Assembly: GCF_029714305.1 (NCBI RefSeq)
Contig: NZ_CP121647.1
Span: 6,840,501 to 6,904,500, forward strand
From: Bradyrhizobium sp. CB3481
Lineage (GTDB): Bacteria > Pseudomonadota > Alphaproteobacteria > Rhizobiales > Xanthobacteraceae
Reading direction: 5' to 3'
DNA length: 64,000 bases
Within the stretch, counting starts at the first letter, position 1; every line of letters starts with the position of its first letter. Position numbers and translations under genes: made by a program. The notes below the pieces were generated by a model. That model was not told where the DNA came from and did not search any database. It saw only the letters and a program-made list of their open reading frames with translations. Shown in pieces: positions 1-7,969 of this stretch.

Positions 1-524
1 AGGAACGATGTCCGGATGGTGACCGCCCGGTTGTTCGCAAGCGCACGCGCCGCTGAGAGCTGACGCATCTCGGTTTCGGTGTTGAGTCCATAGCCGGATT
101 TGATCTCCAGCATCGTGACGCCCTCGCCGATCAAGGCGTCGAGCCGCGGCAGCGCGCCGGCAACGAGTTCTGCCTCACTCGATGCGCGAGTCGCCGCGAC
201 CGTTGAGACGATGCCGCCGCCCGCGCGCGCGATCTCCTCGTAGCTGGCGCCCTGCAGTCGCAGCTCAAACTCGTGTGCGCGGTTTCCGCCAAAAACCAAG
301 TGGGTGTGACAATCCACCAGTCCGGGCGTGATCCAGCGCCCCTCGCAATCAATTCGTTCGGCGGCGTCGGCATGCGACGGGAAGTCGGACCGGCGGCCCG
401 CAAAGACGATGCGGCCGTCGCGCGCGGCGATCACGCCGTCCTCGACCTCACCGAGCCCGGGCATATCCTCCCGGATCGTCGCGAGCCGGGCGTTGAGCCA
501 GATTCGATCGAAGCGCTCGGCCAT
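1..524 (-). CDS. hutI: Imidazolonepropionase HutI, N-terminal part (cut by window edge)
   Basis: Third step of histidine breakdown: hydrolyses 4-imidazolone-5-propionate to N-formimidoyl-L-glutamate in the cytoplasm. The minus-strand frame opens at an ATG (522-524) behind a good AAGGAGAG ribosome site and runs off the window, giving about 174 residues. It shows the amidohydrolase metal motif [12 protein letters not shown] and the HutI-typical [13 protein letters not shown] stretch. It diverges from hutF across an 88-base gap with a HutC-like operator. The C-terminal half, and probably hutH and hutU, lie outside the window. Family call is firm; only the N-terminus can be judged. Confidence 0.93.
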   Translation of the reverse strand, partial: MAERFDRIWLNARLATIREDMPGLGEVEDGVIAARDGRIVFAGRRSDFPSHADAAERIDCEGRWITPGLVDCHTHLVFGGNRAHEFELRLQGASYEEIARAGGGIVSTVAATRASSEAELVAGALPRLDALIGEGVTMLEIKSGYGLNTETEMRQLSAARALANNRAVTIRTSF

Positions 525-561
525 GGAGCTCTCCTTAGGCGGCAGGAGCTTGACGTCTCTA

Positions 562-575
562 TATGTCTATACATA
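562..575. promoter_or_regulatory. Candidate HutC operator between hutI and hutF
   Basis: Palindrome TATGTCTATACATA has 5-base arms (TATGT/ACATA) around a 4-base centre. It sits in the 88-base divergent promoter gap between hutI and hutF. GntR/HutC-family repressors bind short T/A-rich palindromes with TGT/ACA arms, and hutC is two genes away, so joint control of both arms by HutC with urocanate as inducer is the natural inference. Confidence 0.7.
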
Positions 576-612
576 AAATCCGTCGGGTGTTCTGTCCAGA
601 CGGTTTTGAACC

Positions 613-1971
613 ATGTCGACGCTGCATTTCGCATCAGCACTGCTCCCCTCGGGGTGGGCCGATGACGTGCAGGTGGAGGTGACGGATCAGACCATCACCA
701 AGGTGACGGCCGGCGTGGCCCCTCGTCCCCAGGACGAACGTCACGATCTCGCAGTTCCCGGGATAACGAGCCTGCATAGCCACGCGTTCCAGCGCGGCAT
801 GGCCGGACTCGCCGAAACGCGCGGCAATTCTGCGGATACGTTCTGGACGTGGCGCGAGACGATGTATCGCTTCGCGCTGGAGATGACGCCGGAAGACACC
901 CAAGCCGTTGCGACGCTGCTCTATGCCGAGATGCTCGAGCGGGGTTTTACGCGCGTCGGCGAATTCCACTATCTCCACCACGACCACGGCGGCGCGCCCT
1001 ACGCCAATCCCGCCGAGATGGCGACGCGCATTGCGCGGGCCGCCGAGTTCACCGGCATCGGGCTAACGCTGCTGCCGAGCTTCTATGCGCACGGCTCGTT
1101 TGGCGGAGCCGCACCGCATGCCGGCCAGCGCCGCTTCATCTGCACGGTCGATCAGTTTGCCAGGCTGGTGGATGCCACGCGGATCGCGATACGCCATTTG
1201 CCCGGCGCCAATATCGGCATTGCGCCGCACAGCCTGCGCGCGGTGACGCCGGACGAACTGGCAGCCATCCTGCCGCTGGCGGAAGGTGGACCAGTACATA
1301 TCCATGCCGCCGAACAGGTCAAGGAGGTCGAAGAATGCATCGCATGGTCGGGCCGTCGGCCCGTGGAGTGGCTGCTTGAGCATGCGCCGGTCGACCAGCG
1401 CTGGTGCCTGATTCATGCGACCCACACGACCCCGGCAGAAGTCGCCGCGCTGGCGCGCAGCGGCGCCGTCGCGGGCCTCTGCCCGGTGACCGAAGCGAGC
1501 CTCGGCGACGGCATTTTCCCGGCGCGTGAATTCCTGGCAGAAGACGGCCGGTTCGGCATCGGCACCGACTCCAATGTCCTGGTCGGTGTGGCTGACGAAC
1601 TGCGCCAGCTCGAATATGGCCAGCGGTTGAAGCACCAGGAGCGCAACGTGTTGTCAGGTGGGCCCGGCATTTCGACCGGCCGCACGCTGTTCGATGCGGC
1701 GCTCGCCGGCGGCACTCAGGCGCTTATGCAGCCGGTCGTCGGCCTCCAGCCCGGCGCGCGCGCCGATATCGTGACGCTCGACACCACGCATCCCTCGCTC
1801 GTCGGGCGCCATGGCGATGCGGTTCTCGACGGCTGGATTTTTGCAGCGGGCTCAGATGCCGTCGCCTGCGTGTGGGCGGGCGGAAACAAGGTCGTCGAGG
1901 GAGGACGCCACTGGCTCCGCCAGCAGGCGCGCGACGCATTCAGCAAAGCCGTGCAAAGGCTCGTGACATGA
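613..1971 (+). CDS. hutF: Formimidoylglutamate deiminase HutF
   Basis: Amidohydrolase-superfamily enzyme of 452 residues that deiminates N-formimidoyl-glutamate to N-formylglutamate and ammonia, the branch of histidine catabolism used by Pseudomonas and many Rhizobiales. Visible metal and catalytic motifs in order are SLHSHAFQRGMAGL, APHSLRAV, HIHAAEQ, HATHTT and GTDSNV. It is first in the rightward hut transcript, and its TGA overlaps the hutC ATG (ATGA), implying translational coupling. No strong ribosome site precedes the ATG at 613. Length and motifs match HutF throughout. Confidence 0.95.
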   Translation: MSTLHFASALLPSGWADDVQVEVTDQTITKVTAGVAPRPQDERHDLAVPGITSLHSHAFQRGMAGLAETRGNSADTFWTWRETMYRFALEMTPEDTQAVATLLYAEMLERGFTRVGEFHYLHHDHGGAPYANPAEMATRIARAAEFTGIGLTLLPSFYAHGSFGGAAPHAGQRRFICTVDQFARLVDATRIAIRHLPGANIGIAPHSLRAVTPDELAAILPLAEGGPVHIHAAEQVKEVEECIAWSGRRPVEWLLEHAPVDQRWCLIHATHTTPAEVAALARSGAVAGLCPVTEASLGDGIFPAREFLAEDGRFGIGTDSNVLVGVADELRQLEYGQRLKHQERNVLSGGPGISTGRTLFDAALAGGTQALMQPVVGLQPGARADIVTLDTTHPSLVGRHGDAVLDGWIFAAGSDAVACVWAGGNKVVEGGRHWLRQQARDAFSKAVQRLVT

Positions 1972-2711
1972 GCCTTTCGATCGATCGCGACAAATTCCAG
2001 GCCGCCGACAAGCCGACGCTGTACAAGCAGATCAGGCTCGACATCGAGCGCCGCATCCTGACCGGTGAATGGCCGCCGGGCCACCGCATCCCGTTCGAGC
2101 ACCAGCTGATGGCGCGCTATGGCTGCTCACGAATGACGGTGAACAAGGCGCTGTCAGAGCTGGCGCAGGCCGACCTCATCGAGCGGCGGCGCCGCGCCGG
2201 TACCTTTGTGCGCCGTCCCAAATTCCTGTCCGCGGTTTTGACGATTCCCGATATCCGCGCGGAGATCACCGCGCTCGGCCGCAGCTACGGCTATCAGTTG
2301 ATCCAACGCGCGCGGCGGGCGGCCAACGCCGCCGACCGTGCCCGTCTCGGCATACGGAAGACCGGCAAGGTGATCGCGATCTCATGCCGCCACAGCGCCG
2401 ATGGCGTTCCGTTCGCAATCGAGGACCGGCTGATCGATCTCGACGCAGTGCCGGAAGCCGCCACGGCGGATTTCGCGGTCGAACCGCCCGGCACCTGGCT
2501 GCTCCACCATGTCCCGTGGACGGAGGCCGAACATTCGATCAGCGCGATCGCGGCTGACGAGCAGACGGCAGCGGCCCTCGACATTGCGATCGGCGCCCCC
2601 TGCCTCGTGATCGACCGGCACACCTGGCGCAGCGCACGGACGCTGACCGCCGTGCGCCTTGTCTATCCCGGCGAATCCCACAAGCTGATTGCCCGGTTCA
2701 AGGGCGGTTAG
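1968..2711 (+). CDS. hutC: GntR-family histidine-utilisation repressor HutC
   Basis: Transcriptional repressor of 247 residues. The N-terminal winged helix of the GntR type (about residues 15-80, with CSRMTVNKALSELAQADLIE) is followed by a UTRA effector domain (about 95-245) that in HutC proteins senses urocanate. I chose the ATG at 1968 because it overlaps the hutF stop as ATGA; an open extension upstream lies inside hutF. Being embedded in the hut operon, it should autoregulate through the palindrome at 562-575. Confidence 0.9.
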   Translation: MSLSIDRDKFQAADKPTLYKQIRLDIERRILTGEWPPGHRIPFEHQLMARYGCSRMTVNKALSELAQADLIERRRRAGTFVRRPKFLSAVLTIPDIRAEITALGRSYGYQLIQRARRAANAADRARLGIRKTGKVIAISCRHSADGVPFAIEDRLIDLDAVPEAATADFAVEPPGTWLLHHVPWTEAEHSISAIAADEQTAAALDIAIGAPCLVIDRHTWRSARTLTAVRLVYPGESHKLIARFKGG

Positions 2712-2823
2712 GGGAAAGGATGTCGACACACGTGAACACGGCACAATTTATGCAGCATTGCCCACACAGGTTTGAAAGCGACGAAAAGCAAGCGATCCAT
2801 CAAATAGCCAAGAGGATATAGCC

Positions 2824-3768
2824 ATGCGTAATCTCAAGATATTTGCCGCAACCGCCGCGCTTCTGGCCTCCGCGCCAGCGCTGGCGCAGGATGTAAAGGT
2901 CAGCATCGGAATCTCCGGCTGGACCGGATTCGCGCCGCTGACGCTCGCGAGCCAGGCCGGCATCTTCAAGAAGAACGGCCTCGATGTGACCCTCAAGAAG
3001 ATTCCGCAGAAGGACCGCCACCTCGCCATTGCCTCCGGCGACATCCAGTGCGCGGCCACCACGGTCGAAACCTGGATTTCCTGGAACGCCAACGGCGTTG
3101 CGACCAAGCAGATCTTTCAGCTCGACAAGAGCTACGGCGCGGACGGCATGGTGACGCGCAACGACATCGCGGCGATCAAGGATCTGAAGGGCAAGACGGT
3201 GGCCGCATCCGCGCCCGGCACGGCCCCCTATTTCACCCTGGCATGGATGCTCAAGAAGAACGGGCTCTCGGTCAAGGACGTCACGGTCGTGAACCTGGAG
3301 CCGGCCGCGGCGGCGCAGGCCTTCGTATCCGGCCAGAACGATGCAGCGATGACGTATGAGCCTTATCTGTCGACGGTGCGCGCCGCGCCGGACAAGGGCA
3401 AGATCATTGCCACCACGCTCGACTATCCGATGATCATGGATACGTTCGGCTGCACGCCGAAATTCCTGACCGACAACCCGAAAGCCGCGAAGGCGCTGGC
3501 CGATAGCTATTTCGAAGCCGTCGCCATGATCGAGAAGGACCAGGCCAAGTCCTATGAGATCATGGGCGCCGATGTGAAACAGTCCGGCGAGCAGTTCGGC
3601 AATTCGGCCAAATATCTGCGCTGGCAGGACAAGGCCGCGAACCAGAAGTTCTTCGCCGGCGAGTGGCAGGCCTTCACCAAGGAAGCAGCTGACCTGTTGC
3701 TCGAGATCGGCATCATCAAATCCGTTCCGAAGATCGACGATCTCGTCGACACGAGCTTCATCAAGTAG
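2824..3768 (+). CDS. ABC transporter substrate-binding protein, nitrate/sulfonate/taurine (SsuA/NMT1-like) family
   Basis: Periplasmic binding protein of 314 residues with a clear signal peptide (MRNLKIFAATAALLASAPALAQ, cleavage after ALA). The mature part has the SsuA/NMT1 fold signatures, including GWTGFAPLTLASQAGIFKKN near the N-terminus. It follows hutC by 112 bases and begins a three-gene transporter. Histidine importers in hut loci often belong to the proline-betaine (HutXWV) type, so this SsuA-type system is a different solution. Histidine, urocanate or a related imidazole acid is the likely ligand by context only; the sequence does not show it. Confidence 0.8.
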   Translation: MRNLKIFAATAALLASAPALAQDVKVSIGISGWTGFAPLTLASQAGIFKKNGLDVTLKKIPQKDRHLAIASGDIQCAATTVETWISWNANGVATKQIFQLDKSYGADGMVTRNDIAAIKDLKGKTVAASAPGTAPYFTLAWMLKKNGLSVKDVTVVNLEPAAAAQAFVSGQNDAAMTYEPYLSTVRAAPDKGKIIATTLDYPMIMDTFGCTPKFLTDNPKAAKALADSYFEAVAMIEKDQAKSYEIMGADVKQSGEQFGNSAKYLRWQDKAANQKFFAGEWQAFTKEAADLLLEIGIIKSVPKIDDLVDTSFIK

Positions 3769-3786
3769 ACCTGTCGCCGTCGCGTT

Positions 3787-3815
3787 GGTCCCGCTTCCCG
3801 TGAGGCAGCGGGACC
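3787..3815 (+). other. Intercistronic stem-loop after the binding-protein gene
   Basis: Perfect 9-base arms GGTCCCGCT (3787-3795) and AGCGGGACC (3807-3815) around an 11-base loop, with no T-run after it. It lies between the binding-protein stop and the permease start. Such hairpins commonly protect the upstream mRNA from 3' decay, so that binding protein is made in excess over membrane parts. Confidence 0.6.
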
Positions 3816-3846
3816 GGCCGCGAGCGGCACTTTGAGGAGTTTTCCG

Positions 3847-4623
3847 TTGATACGTCCCCTCGATCCCGTGACGTCGAAGCAGCGCGCGGTCTATGGCTTC
3901 GCGTTCTTTGTGCTGTTCGTCGCCTTGTGGGCATGGGCGACCTTCGGCGGTCACGTCTCGAAGACGTTTCTCGCCAACCCGCTGACGATGCTGCAGGAGG
4001 GCTGGGAGCTCCTCACCAAGCACGGTTTCCTGTTCGACATCGGCATGACTATCTGGCGGGTCGTCGGCGGCTTCGTGCTGGCGGCGATCATCGCGGTGCC
4101 GCTCGGCGTTCTGATGGGAGCCTACAAGCCGATCGAAGCCTTCCTGGAGCCGTTCGTCTCGTTTGCGCGTTATCTGCCCGCTTCGGCCTTCATCCCGCTA
4201 TTGATCCTGTGGGCAGGCATCGGCGAGCTGCAGAAGCTCCTCGTCATCTTCATCGGCTCGGTGTTCCAGATCATCCTGATGATCGCGGTGACCGTCGGCA
4301 GCACGCGGCGCGACCTCGTTGAAGCCGCATATACACTCGGCGCCAGCGACCGCGGCATCATCGGCCGCGTGCTGCTGCCCTCCTCCGCCCCTGACATCGC
4401 GGAAATCCTCCGGCTCGTTCTCGGCTGGGCATGGACCTACGTCATTGTTGCCGAGCTGATCGGTTCATCGTCGGGCATCGGCCACATGATCACCGACAGC
4501 CAGGCGCTGCTCAACACCGGCCAGATCATCTTCGGCATCATCGTCATCGGGCTGATCGGGCTGGTATCGGACTTTCTGTTCAAGGCGTTCAATGCCTGGC
4601 TGTTTCCGTGGAAATTGGCATGA
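3847..4623 (+). CDS. ABC transporter permease, SsuC/TauC-like
   Basis: Inner-membrane permease of 258 residues with about six hydrophobic segments and a BPD_transp_1 region including the coupling loop (EAAYTLGASDRGIIGRVLLP). I place the start at TTG 3847 because GAGGAG ends 7 bases before it; an in-frame TTG at 3832 lies before that ribosome site. The stop overlaps the ATPase start (ATGA at 4620). It works with the flanking binding protein and ATPase. Confidence 0.85.
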   Translation: MIRPLDPVTSKQRAVYGFAFFVLFVALWAWATFGGHVSKTFLANPLTMLQEGWELLTKHGFLFDIGMTIWRVVGGFVLAAIIAVPLGVLMGAYKPIEAFLEPFVSFARYLPASAFIPLLILWAGIGELQKLLVIFIGSVFQIILMIAVTVGSTRRDLVEAAYTLGASDRGIIGRVLLPSSAPDIAEILRLVLGWAWTYVIVAELIGSSSGIGHMITDSQALLNTGQIIFGIIVIGLIGLVSDFLFKAFNAWLFPWKLA

Positions 4624-5405
4624 CCTTGCTGAAGATCGATCAGGTATCCCGCACCTTTCCCGCACGGCAGGGCAACGCGCCGACGCGGGCGTTGGAGCCG
4701 ACCAATCTCAGCATCGGCAACAATGATTTCGTCACCATCCTCGGCCCCTCCGGCTGCGGAAAGTCCACGTTGCTGCGCATCATCGCCGGGCTCGATCGCC
4801 CGACGAGCGGCCGCGTCATCCTTGACGGACTCGAGGTGACCGGACCGGGCGCAGATCGCGGCATGGTGTTTCAGTCCTACACGCTATTCCCGTGGCTGAC
4901 CGTGCGCGAAAACATCGCGTTCGGCTTGCGCGAACGGGGAATTTCCGAGGCGGAGCGCGGCAAGATCGCGGATGGGTTCATTCATCGCGTTGGGTTGACA
5001 GGATTTGAGAACCACTGGCCGAAGCAACTATCAGGAGGCATGCAGCAACGCACGGCCATAGCACGTGCGCTCGCCAACGATCCGAAGATTCTGTTGCTCG
5101 ACGAACCGTTCGGCGCGCTGGACAATCAAACCCGCGCCTTGATGCAGGAAATGCTGCTCGGAATCTGGGAGCGCGACCAGAAGACCGTGCTGTTCGTCAC
5201 CCATGATATCGAGGAGGCGATCTTCCTCGGCAGCCGCGTCATCGTGATGAGCGCCCGTCCGGGATGCATCAAGGCTGAAATATCAGTCGATCTGCCGCAC
5301 CCACGATCCTACAAGATCAAGACCACGCCCGAATTTGTCGGCCTGAAGGAACGGCTCGTCGAAGAAATTCGCGCCGAGGCGTTGAAGGTGGCGGTTCACG
5401 GCTGA
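4620..5405 (+). CDS. ABC transporter ATP-binding protein, SsuB/TauB-like
   Basis: Cytoplasmic ATPase of 261 residues. Walker A is GPSGCGKST (about residue 44), the Q-loop region reads [10 protein letters not shown], the signature is LSGGMQQR, and Walker B is [12 protein letters not shown] followed by the switch histidine in FVTHDIEEA. The start is set by the ATGA overlap with the permease; open frame continues upstream inside the permease and is discounted. Last gene of the hutF-hutC-transporter series. Confidence 0.88.
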   Translation: MTLLKIDQVSRTFPARQGNAPTRALEPTNLSIGNNDFVTILGPSGCGKSTLLRIIAGLDRPTSGRVILDGLEVTGPGADRGMVFQSYTLFPWLTVRENIAFGLRERGISEAERGKIADGFIHRVGLTGFENHWPKQLSGGMQQRTAIARALANDPKILLLDEPFGALDNQTRALMQEMLLGIWERDQKTVLFVTHDIEEAIFLGSRVIVMSARPGCIKAEISVDLPHPRSYKIKTTPEFVGLKERLVEEIRAEALKVAVHG

Positions 5406-5510
5406 CGGCCGTGCGTGCCGCCCACTTAGGCTTGTTGAGCACGACCGGCTGACGAGCTCCTCGAACTTGATGAGTTTAGATTTCATTGCGACCAAGAAGA
5501 AGGTGCGCTC

Positions 5511-5625
5511 CCTCTCCCGCTTGCGGGGGAGGGCTGGGGTGGGGGTGTTTCCGCAGGCGACACTGCCCGAGTTGAGAGAGCCCCCACCCGGCGCTTCGCG
5601 CCGACCTCCCCGCAAGCGGGAGAGG
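5511..5625. repeat. Large GC-rich inverted repeat between convergent genes
   Basis: CCTCTCCCGCTTGCGGGG (5511-5528) is exactly reverse-complementary to 5608-5625. Further pairing is possible between GGGGTGGGGGTG and CCCCCACCC inside. The element fills the gap between the rightward ABC ATPase and the leftward thioesterase. It resembles the dispersed palindromic repeats common in rhizobial intergenic DNA and may act as a bidirectional terminator. The rest of 5406-5651 shows nothing else. Confidence 0.75.
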
Positions 5626-5651
5626 TGAAGAGCGTCTGCGGCTAAGTCGAT

Positions 5652-6122
5652 CTAACCAAAAATCATCATGCTCCCAGCCTGATAATGCTTCAGGGCGAGG
5701 CGCAAGTCGTCAGGCAGCGCAATCGACTTGTGATCCACCAGCGAAGTCGTCACGGTCACGAAGGTGGCGCGTACGCACTCGATACCGTCCTTGAACGCGT
5801 GGACCGTCAGCTTCACCGAGGCGCGCCCGATTTCGCGTACAATGAGCGCAACGTCGAGAACATCTCCCATGCTGCTGGGCCTGGCGAAATCCGCCGAGAC
5901 GTGCGCATAGCCGAGGCCGGTCCGCCGCATCCTGACCAGCTCATGATAAGGAATTCCCAGCGCAGCGCCGTACCAATCCTCGATGACGCCATTGAACAAA
6001 TTGAGATATTCCGGCGTGTACACGATTCCGGCCGGGTCGCAGGAGCCGAAGCGCACCGGCAAGCGCGTGCGCCAGATCGAGTTCGGCAACTCGGATAGTG
6101 TCAGAGGCTCAAAACGGGCCAT
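5652..6122 (-). CDS. Acyl-CoA thioesterase, 4-hydroxybenzoyl-CoA thioesterase-like hotdog protein
   Basis: Hotdog-fold protein of 156 residues. The motif VRFGSCDPAGIVYTPEYLNLFN carries the conserved Asp of 4-hydroxybenzoyl-CoA thioesterases, which hydrolyse aryl-CoA esters. I use the ATG at 6122, 8 bases after AGGATGAG, rather than a TTG two codons earlier. It is 35 bases downstream of an acyl-CoA ligase on the same strand, with a MarR-type palindrome in the gap. A role in releasing an aromatic acid such as anthranilate from its CoA ester fits the neighbourhood but is inference. Confidence 0.85.
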   Translation of the reverse strand: MARFEPLTLSELPNSIWRTRLPVRFGSCDPAGIVYTPEYLNLFNGVIEDWYGAALGIPYHELVRMRRTGLGYAHVSADFARPSSMGDVLDVALIVREIGRASVKLTVHAFKDGIECVRATFVTVTTSLVDHKSIALPDDLRLALKHYQAGSMMIFG

Positions 6123-6140
6123 GCACAAGACTCATCCTGG

Positions 6141-6152
6141 TTTAGACCTAAA
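6141..6152. promoter_or_regulatory. MarR-type operator candidate upstream of the thioesterase gene
   Basis: TTTAGACCTAAA lies 18 bases before the thioesterase start and just beyond the stop of the upstream ligase. It matches the palindrome at 7862-7873 and resembles three more sites at 15600, 28134 and 28287. An internal operator here would let the thioesterase be controlled separately from the ligase. Confidence 0.5.
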
Positions 6153-6157
6153 GGGGG

Positions 6158-7801
6158 CTAGCGGCGCAGCTTGTAGCCTGCGGCATCGCGGTCCCAGATG
6201 TCAGAAGTCTTTCCGGCCTCGCGCAGCGCGACCTTTTTGATCTTGCCGTTCTCGGTCAGCGGCAGTTCCGTGACGATCCGGACGTAGCGCGGCACCGCGA
6301 AATAGGCCATCTTCCCCTCGCAATGCCTGATGATCTCGGTCGCATCGAGCCCGTGGCCGGCTTCAAGCTGAACGGCGGCGGCAACCTCATCCTCGCCGAG
6401 TTCTGACGGCAGCGGATAGATGGCGCAGGCCGCGATGGCCGGATGCTGCAGCAGCACCTGCTCCACCTCCCAGGACGAAACATTCTCGCCGCGCCGCCGG
6501 ATCGAATCCTTCATCCGGTCGACAAAGCGGTAGTGGCCATCAGCATCGCGCACGACGCGGTCGCCGGTATGAAACCACTGATCTCGCCAGGCTTCAGTGG
6601 TCTTGTCCGGCATCTGGAAATAGCCGGTCGAGAACGCGAGCGGCTCGCGCGCGCGTAGCAGCAGTTCGCCGGCTTCACCGTCAGGCAGAGCCACGTCGTC
6701 GGCACCGACGATACGGGCCTCGATGCCCTCGACCAGATGGCCCATCGTGCCCGGGCGATCGGACGGGATCGTACTGGCGAACACGAAATTGGTTTCGGTC
6801 GAGCCGTAGCCGTCGAGCAGCGGCACACCGAAGCGTTCGAGAAACGGACCGTGAAACTGACCGGGGACGCCGCCGCCGAGCGCAACGCGCAGGAAATGCG
6901 CGGTGTCATCGCCGGATTTCGGCTGCGCCAGCAGCATCACGGCCATCGCGCCGAGGAGATAGCCGACCGTCGCCTGATGCCGGCGCGCCGCCACCCAGAA
7001 GCCGGAGGCGGAAAATTTCGGCTCGAGCACGTAGGTACAGCCGTTCAGCAGCGCCTGATAGAACGCGTTCAGCGCATTGGTGTGGAATAGCGGCAGCGTC
7101 GTGAACAGCACATCGCCCTCGACGATTCCGAGCGCGCGCGCCGAATAGATGCCCCACCAGAACATCTGCGCCTGCGGACAGCAGACGCCCTTGGAAGGAC
7201 CCGTCGTGCCCGACGTATAAAGGATCGCGACCGTGTCGCCCGGCTGCACCGGCCCGGGATCGGCTTTCTCGCCGAGTGCCGGGAGCGGCGAGATCGATGC
7301 CTGCGCGATCGCAGGCGCGGCGCCCTCCCCGATCGTCCAGATGATGTCTGGCAACGCGACGTCCCGTTCCAGCGTTTCGATCGCCGGGATGAAGTTTTGT
7401 TCGATCACCAGCAGCTTCGGCATCGAATTGCGCAGGATGTGGCTGAGCTGAATGCCGCGCAGCGCCGTATTGATCGGCACGGTGATGGCGCCGATCCAGG
7501 CGCAACCGAGGTAGATTTCCAGAAATTCCGGCCGGTTCGAGCACATCAGGGCGACACGGTCGCCGGCGCGGATTCCCGCCTGCATCAAGCGGGCGGCGGA
7601 AGCGGCGGCAATCGAGGCCGTCTCGTCGTAGCTCCAGCGCGTGTCGCCGAAGATAAATAACGTGCGGTCACGGTACTGCGCGGCCTGGCGCGTCAGGATG
7701 ACCGGGAGCGTTCGCTCCGTCGGCGCGAAGCGCTCGATCGCCTCCGCCCAAATCGGCCGACGATGTCGCTGCCTGGACGTCCTGCCCTGATCTGCCCACA
7801 C
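6158..7801 (-). CDS. AMP-forming acyl-CoA synthetase (aryl/acyl-CoA ligase)
   Basis: ANL-superfamily ligase that activates a carboxylic acid as acyl-AMP and transfers it to CoA. Motifs: ATP loop TSGTTGPSKG, a GDRVVRD...DSIRRRGENVSS hinge, and the A10 motif LPLTENGKIKK with the catalytic lysine. The frame is open to 7882, but that extension would encode the operator at 7862-7873. I prefer the GTG at 7801, which follows GGAGG by 5 bases, giving 547 residues. Divergent from a second ligase. Substrate is not readable; an indole or aryl acetic acid is suggested by context. Confidence 0.85.
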   Translation of the reverse strand: MWADQGRTSRQRHRRPIWAEAIERFAPTERTLPVILTRQAAQYRDRTLFIFGDTRWSYDETASIAAASAARLMQAGIRAGDRVALMCSNRPEFLEIYLGCAWIGAITVPINTALRGIQLSHILRNSMPKLLVIEQNFIPAIETLERDVALPDIIWTIGEGAAPAIAQASISPLPALGEKADPGPVQPGDTVAILYTSGTTGPSKGVCCPQAQMFWWGIYSARALGIVEGDVLFTTLPLFHTNALNAFYQALLNGCTYVLEPKFSASGFWVAARRHQATVGYLLGAMAVMLLAQPKSGDDTAHFLRVALGGGVPGQFHGPFLERFGVPLLDGYGSTETNFVFASTIPSDRPGTMGHLVEGIEARIVGADDVALPDGEAGELLLRAREPLAFSTGYFQMPDKTTEAWRDQWFHTGDRVVRDADGHYRFVDRMKDSIRRRGENVSSWEVEQVLLQHPAIAACAIYPLPSELGEDEVAAAVQLEAGHGLDATEIIRHCEGKMAYFAVPRYVRIVTELPLTENGKIKKVALREAGKTSDIWDRDAAGYKLRR

Positions 7802-7861
7802 GCGCGCCTCCGCCGCTTCGCCGGGCCGATCTGCATCATTCGCTATTGGCCCACGAGATAG

Positions 7862-7873
7862 TTTAGGCTTAAA
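7862..7873. promoter_or_regulatory. MarR-type operator candidate between two divergent ligase genes
   Basis: TTTAGGCTTAAA sits in the gap between the leftward and rightward acyl-CoA ligases and is followed by GTATTT, as is the copy near 15.6 kb read on the minus strand. One site could control both ligases. It belongs to the set of five related sites in this region. Confidence 0.55.
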
Positions 7874-7969
7874 GTATTTCACGAAAGCTGCCGCCGCAGC
7901 AAGGCCTGCGTGTGAAGTTCCGGCCGTGATCGCCTGCAGCCGGAGGCATCAACAGGAGCGACGTCCGCA

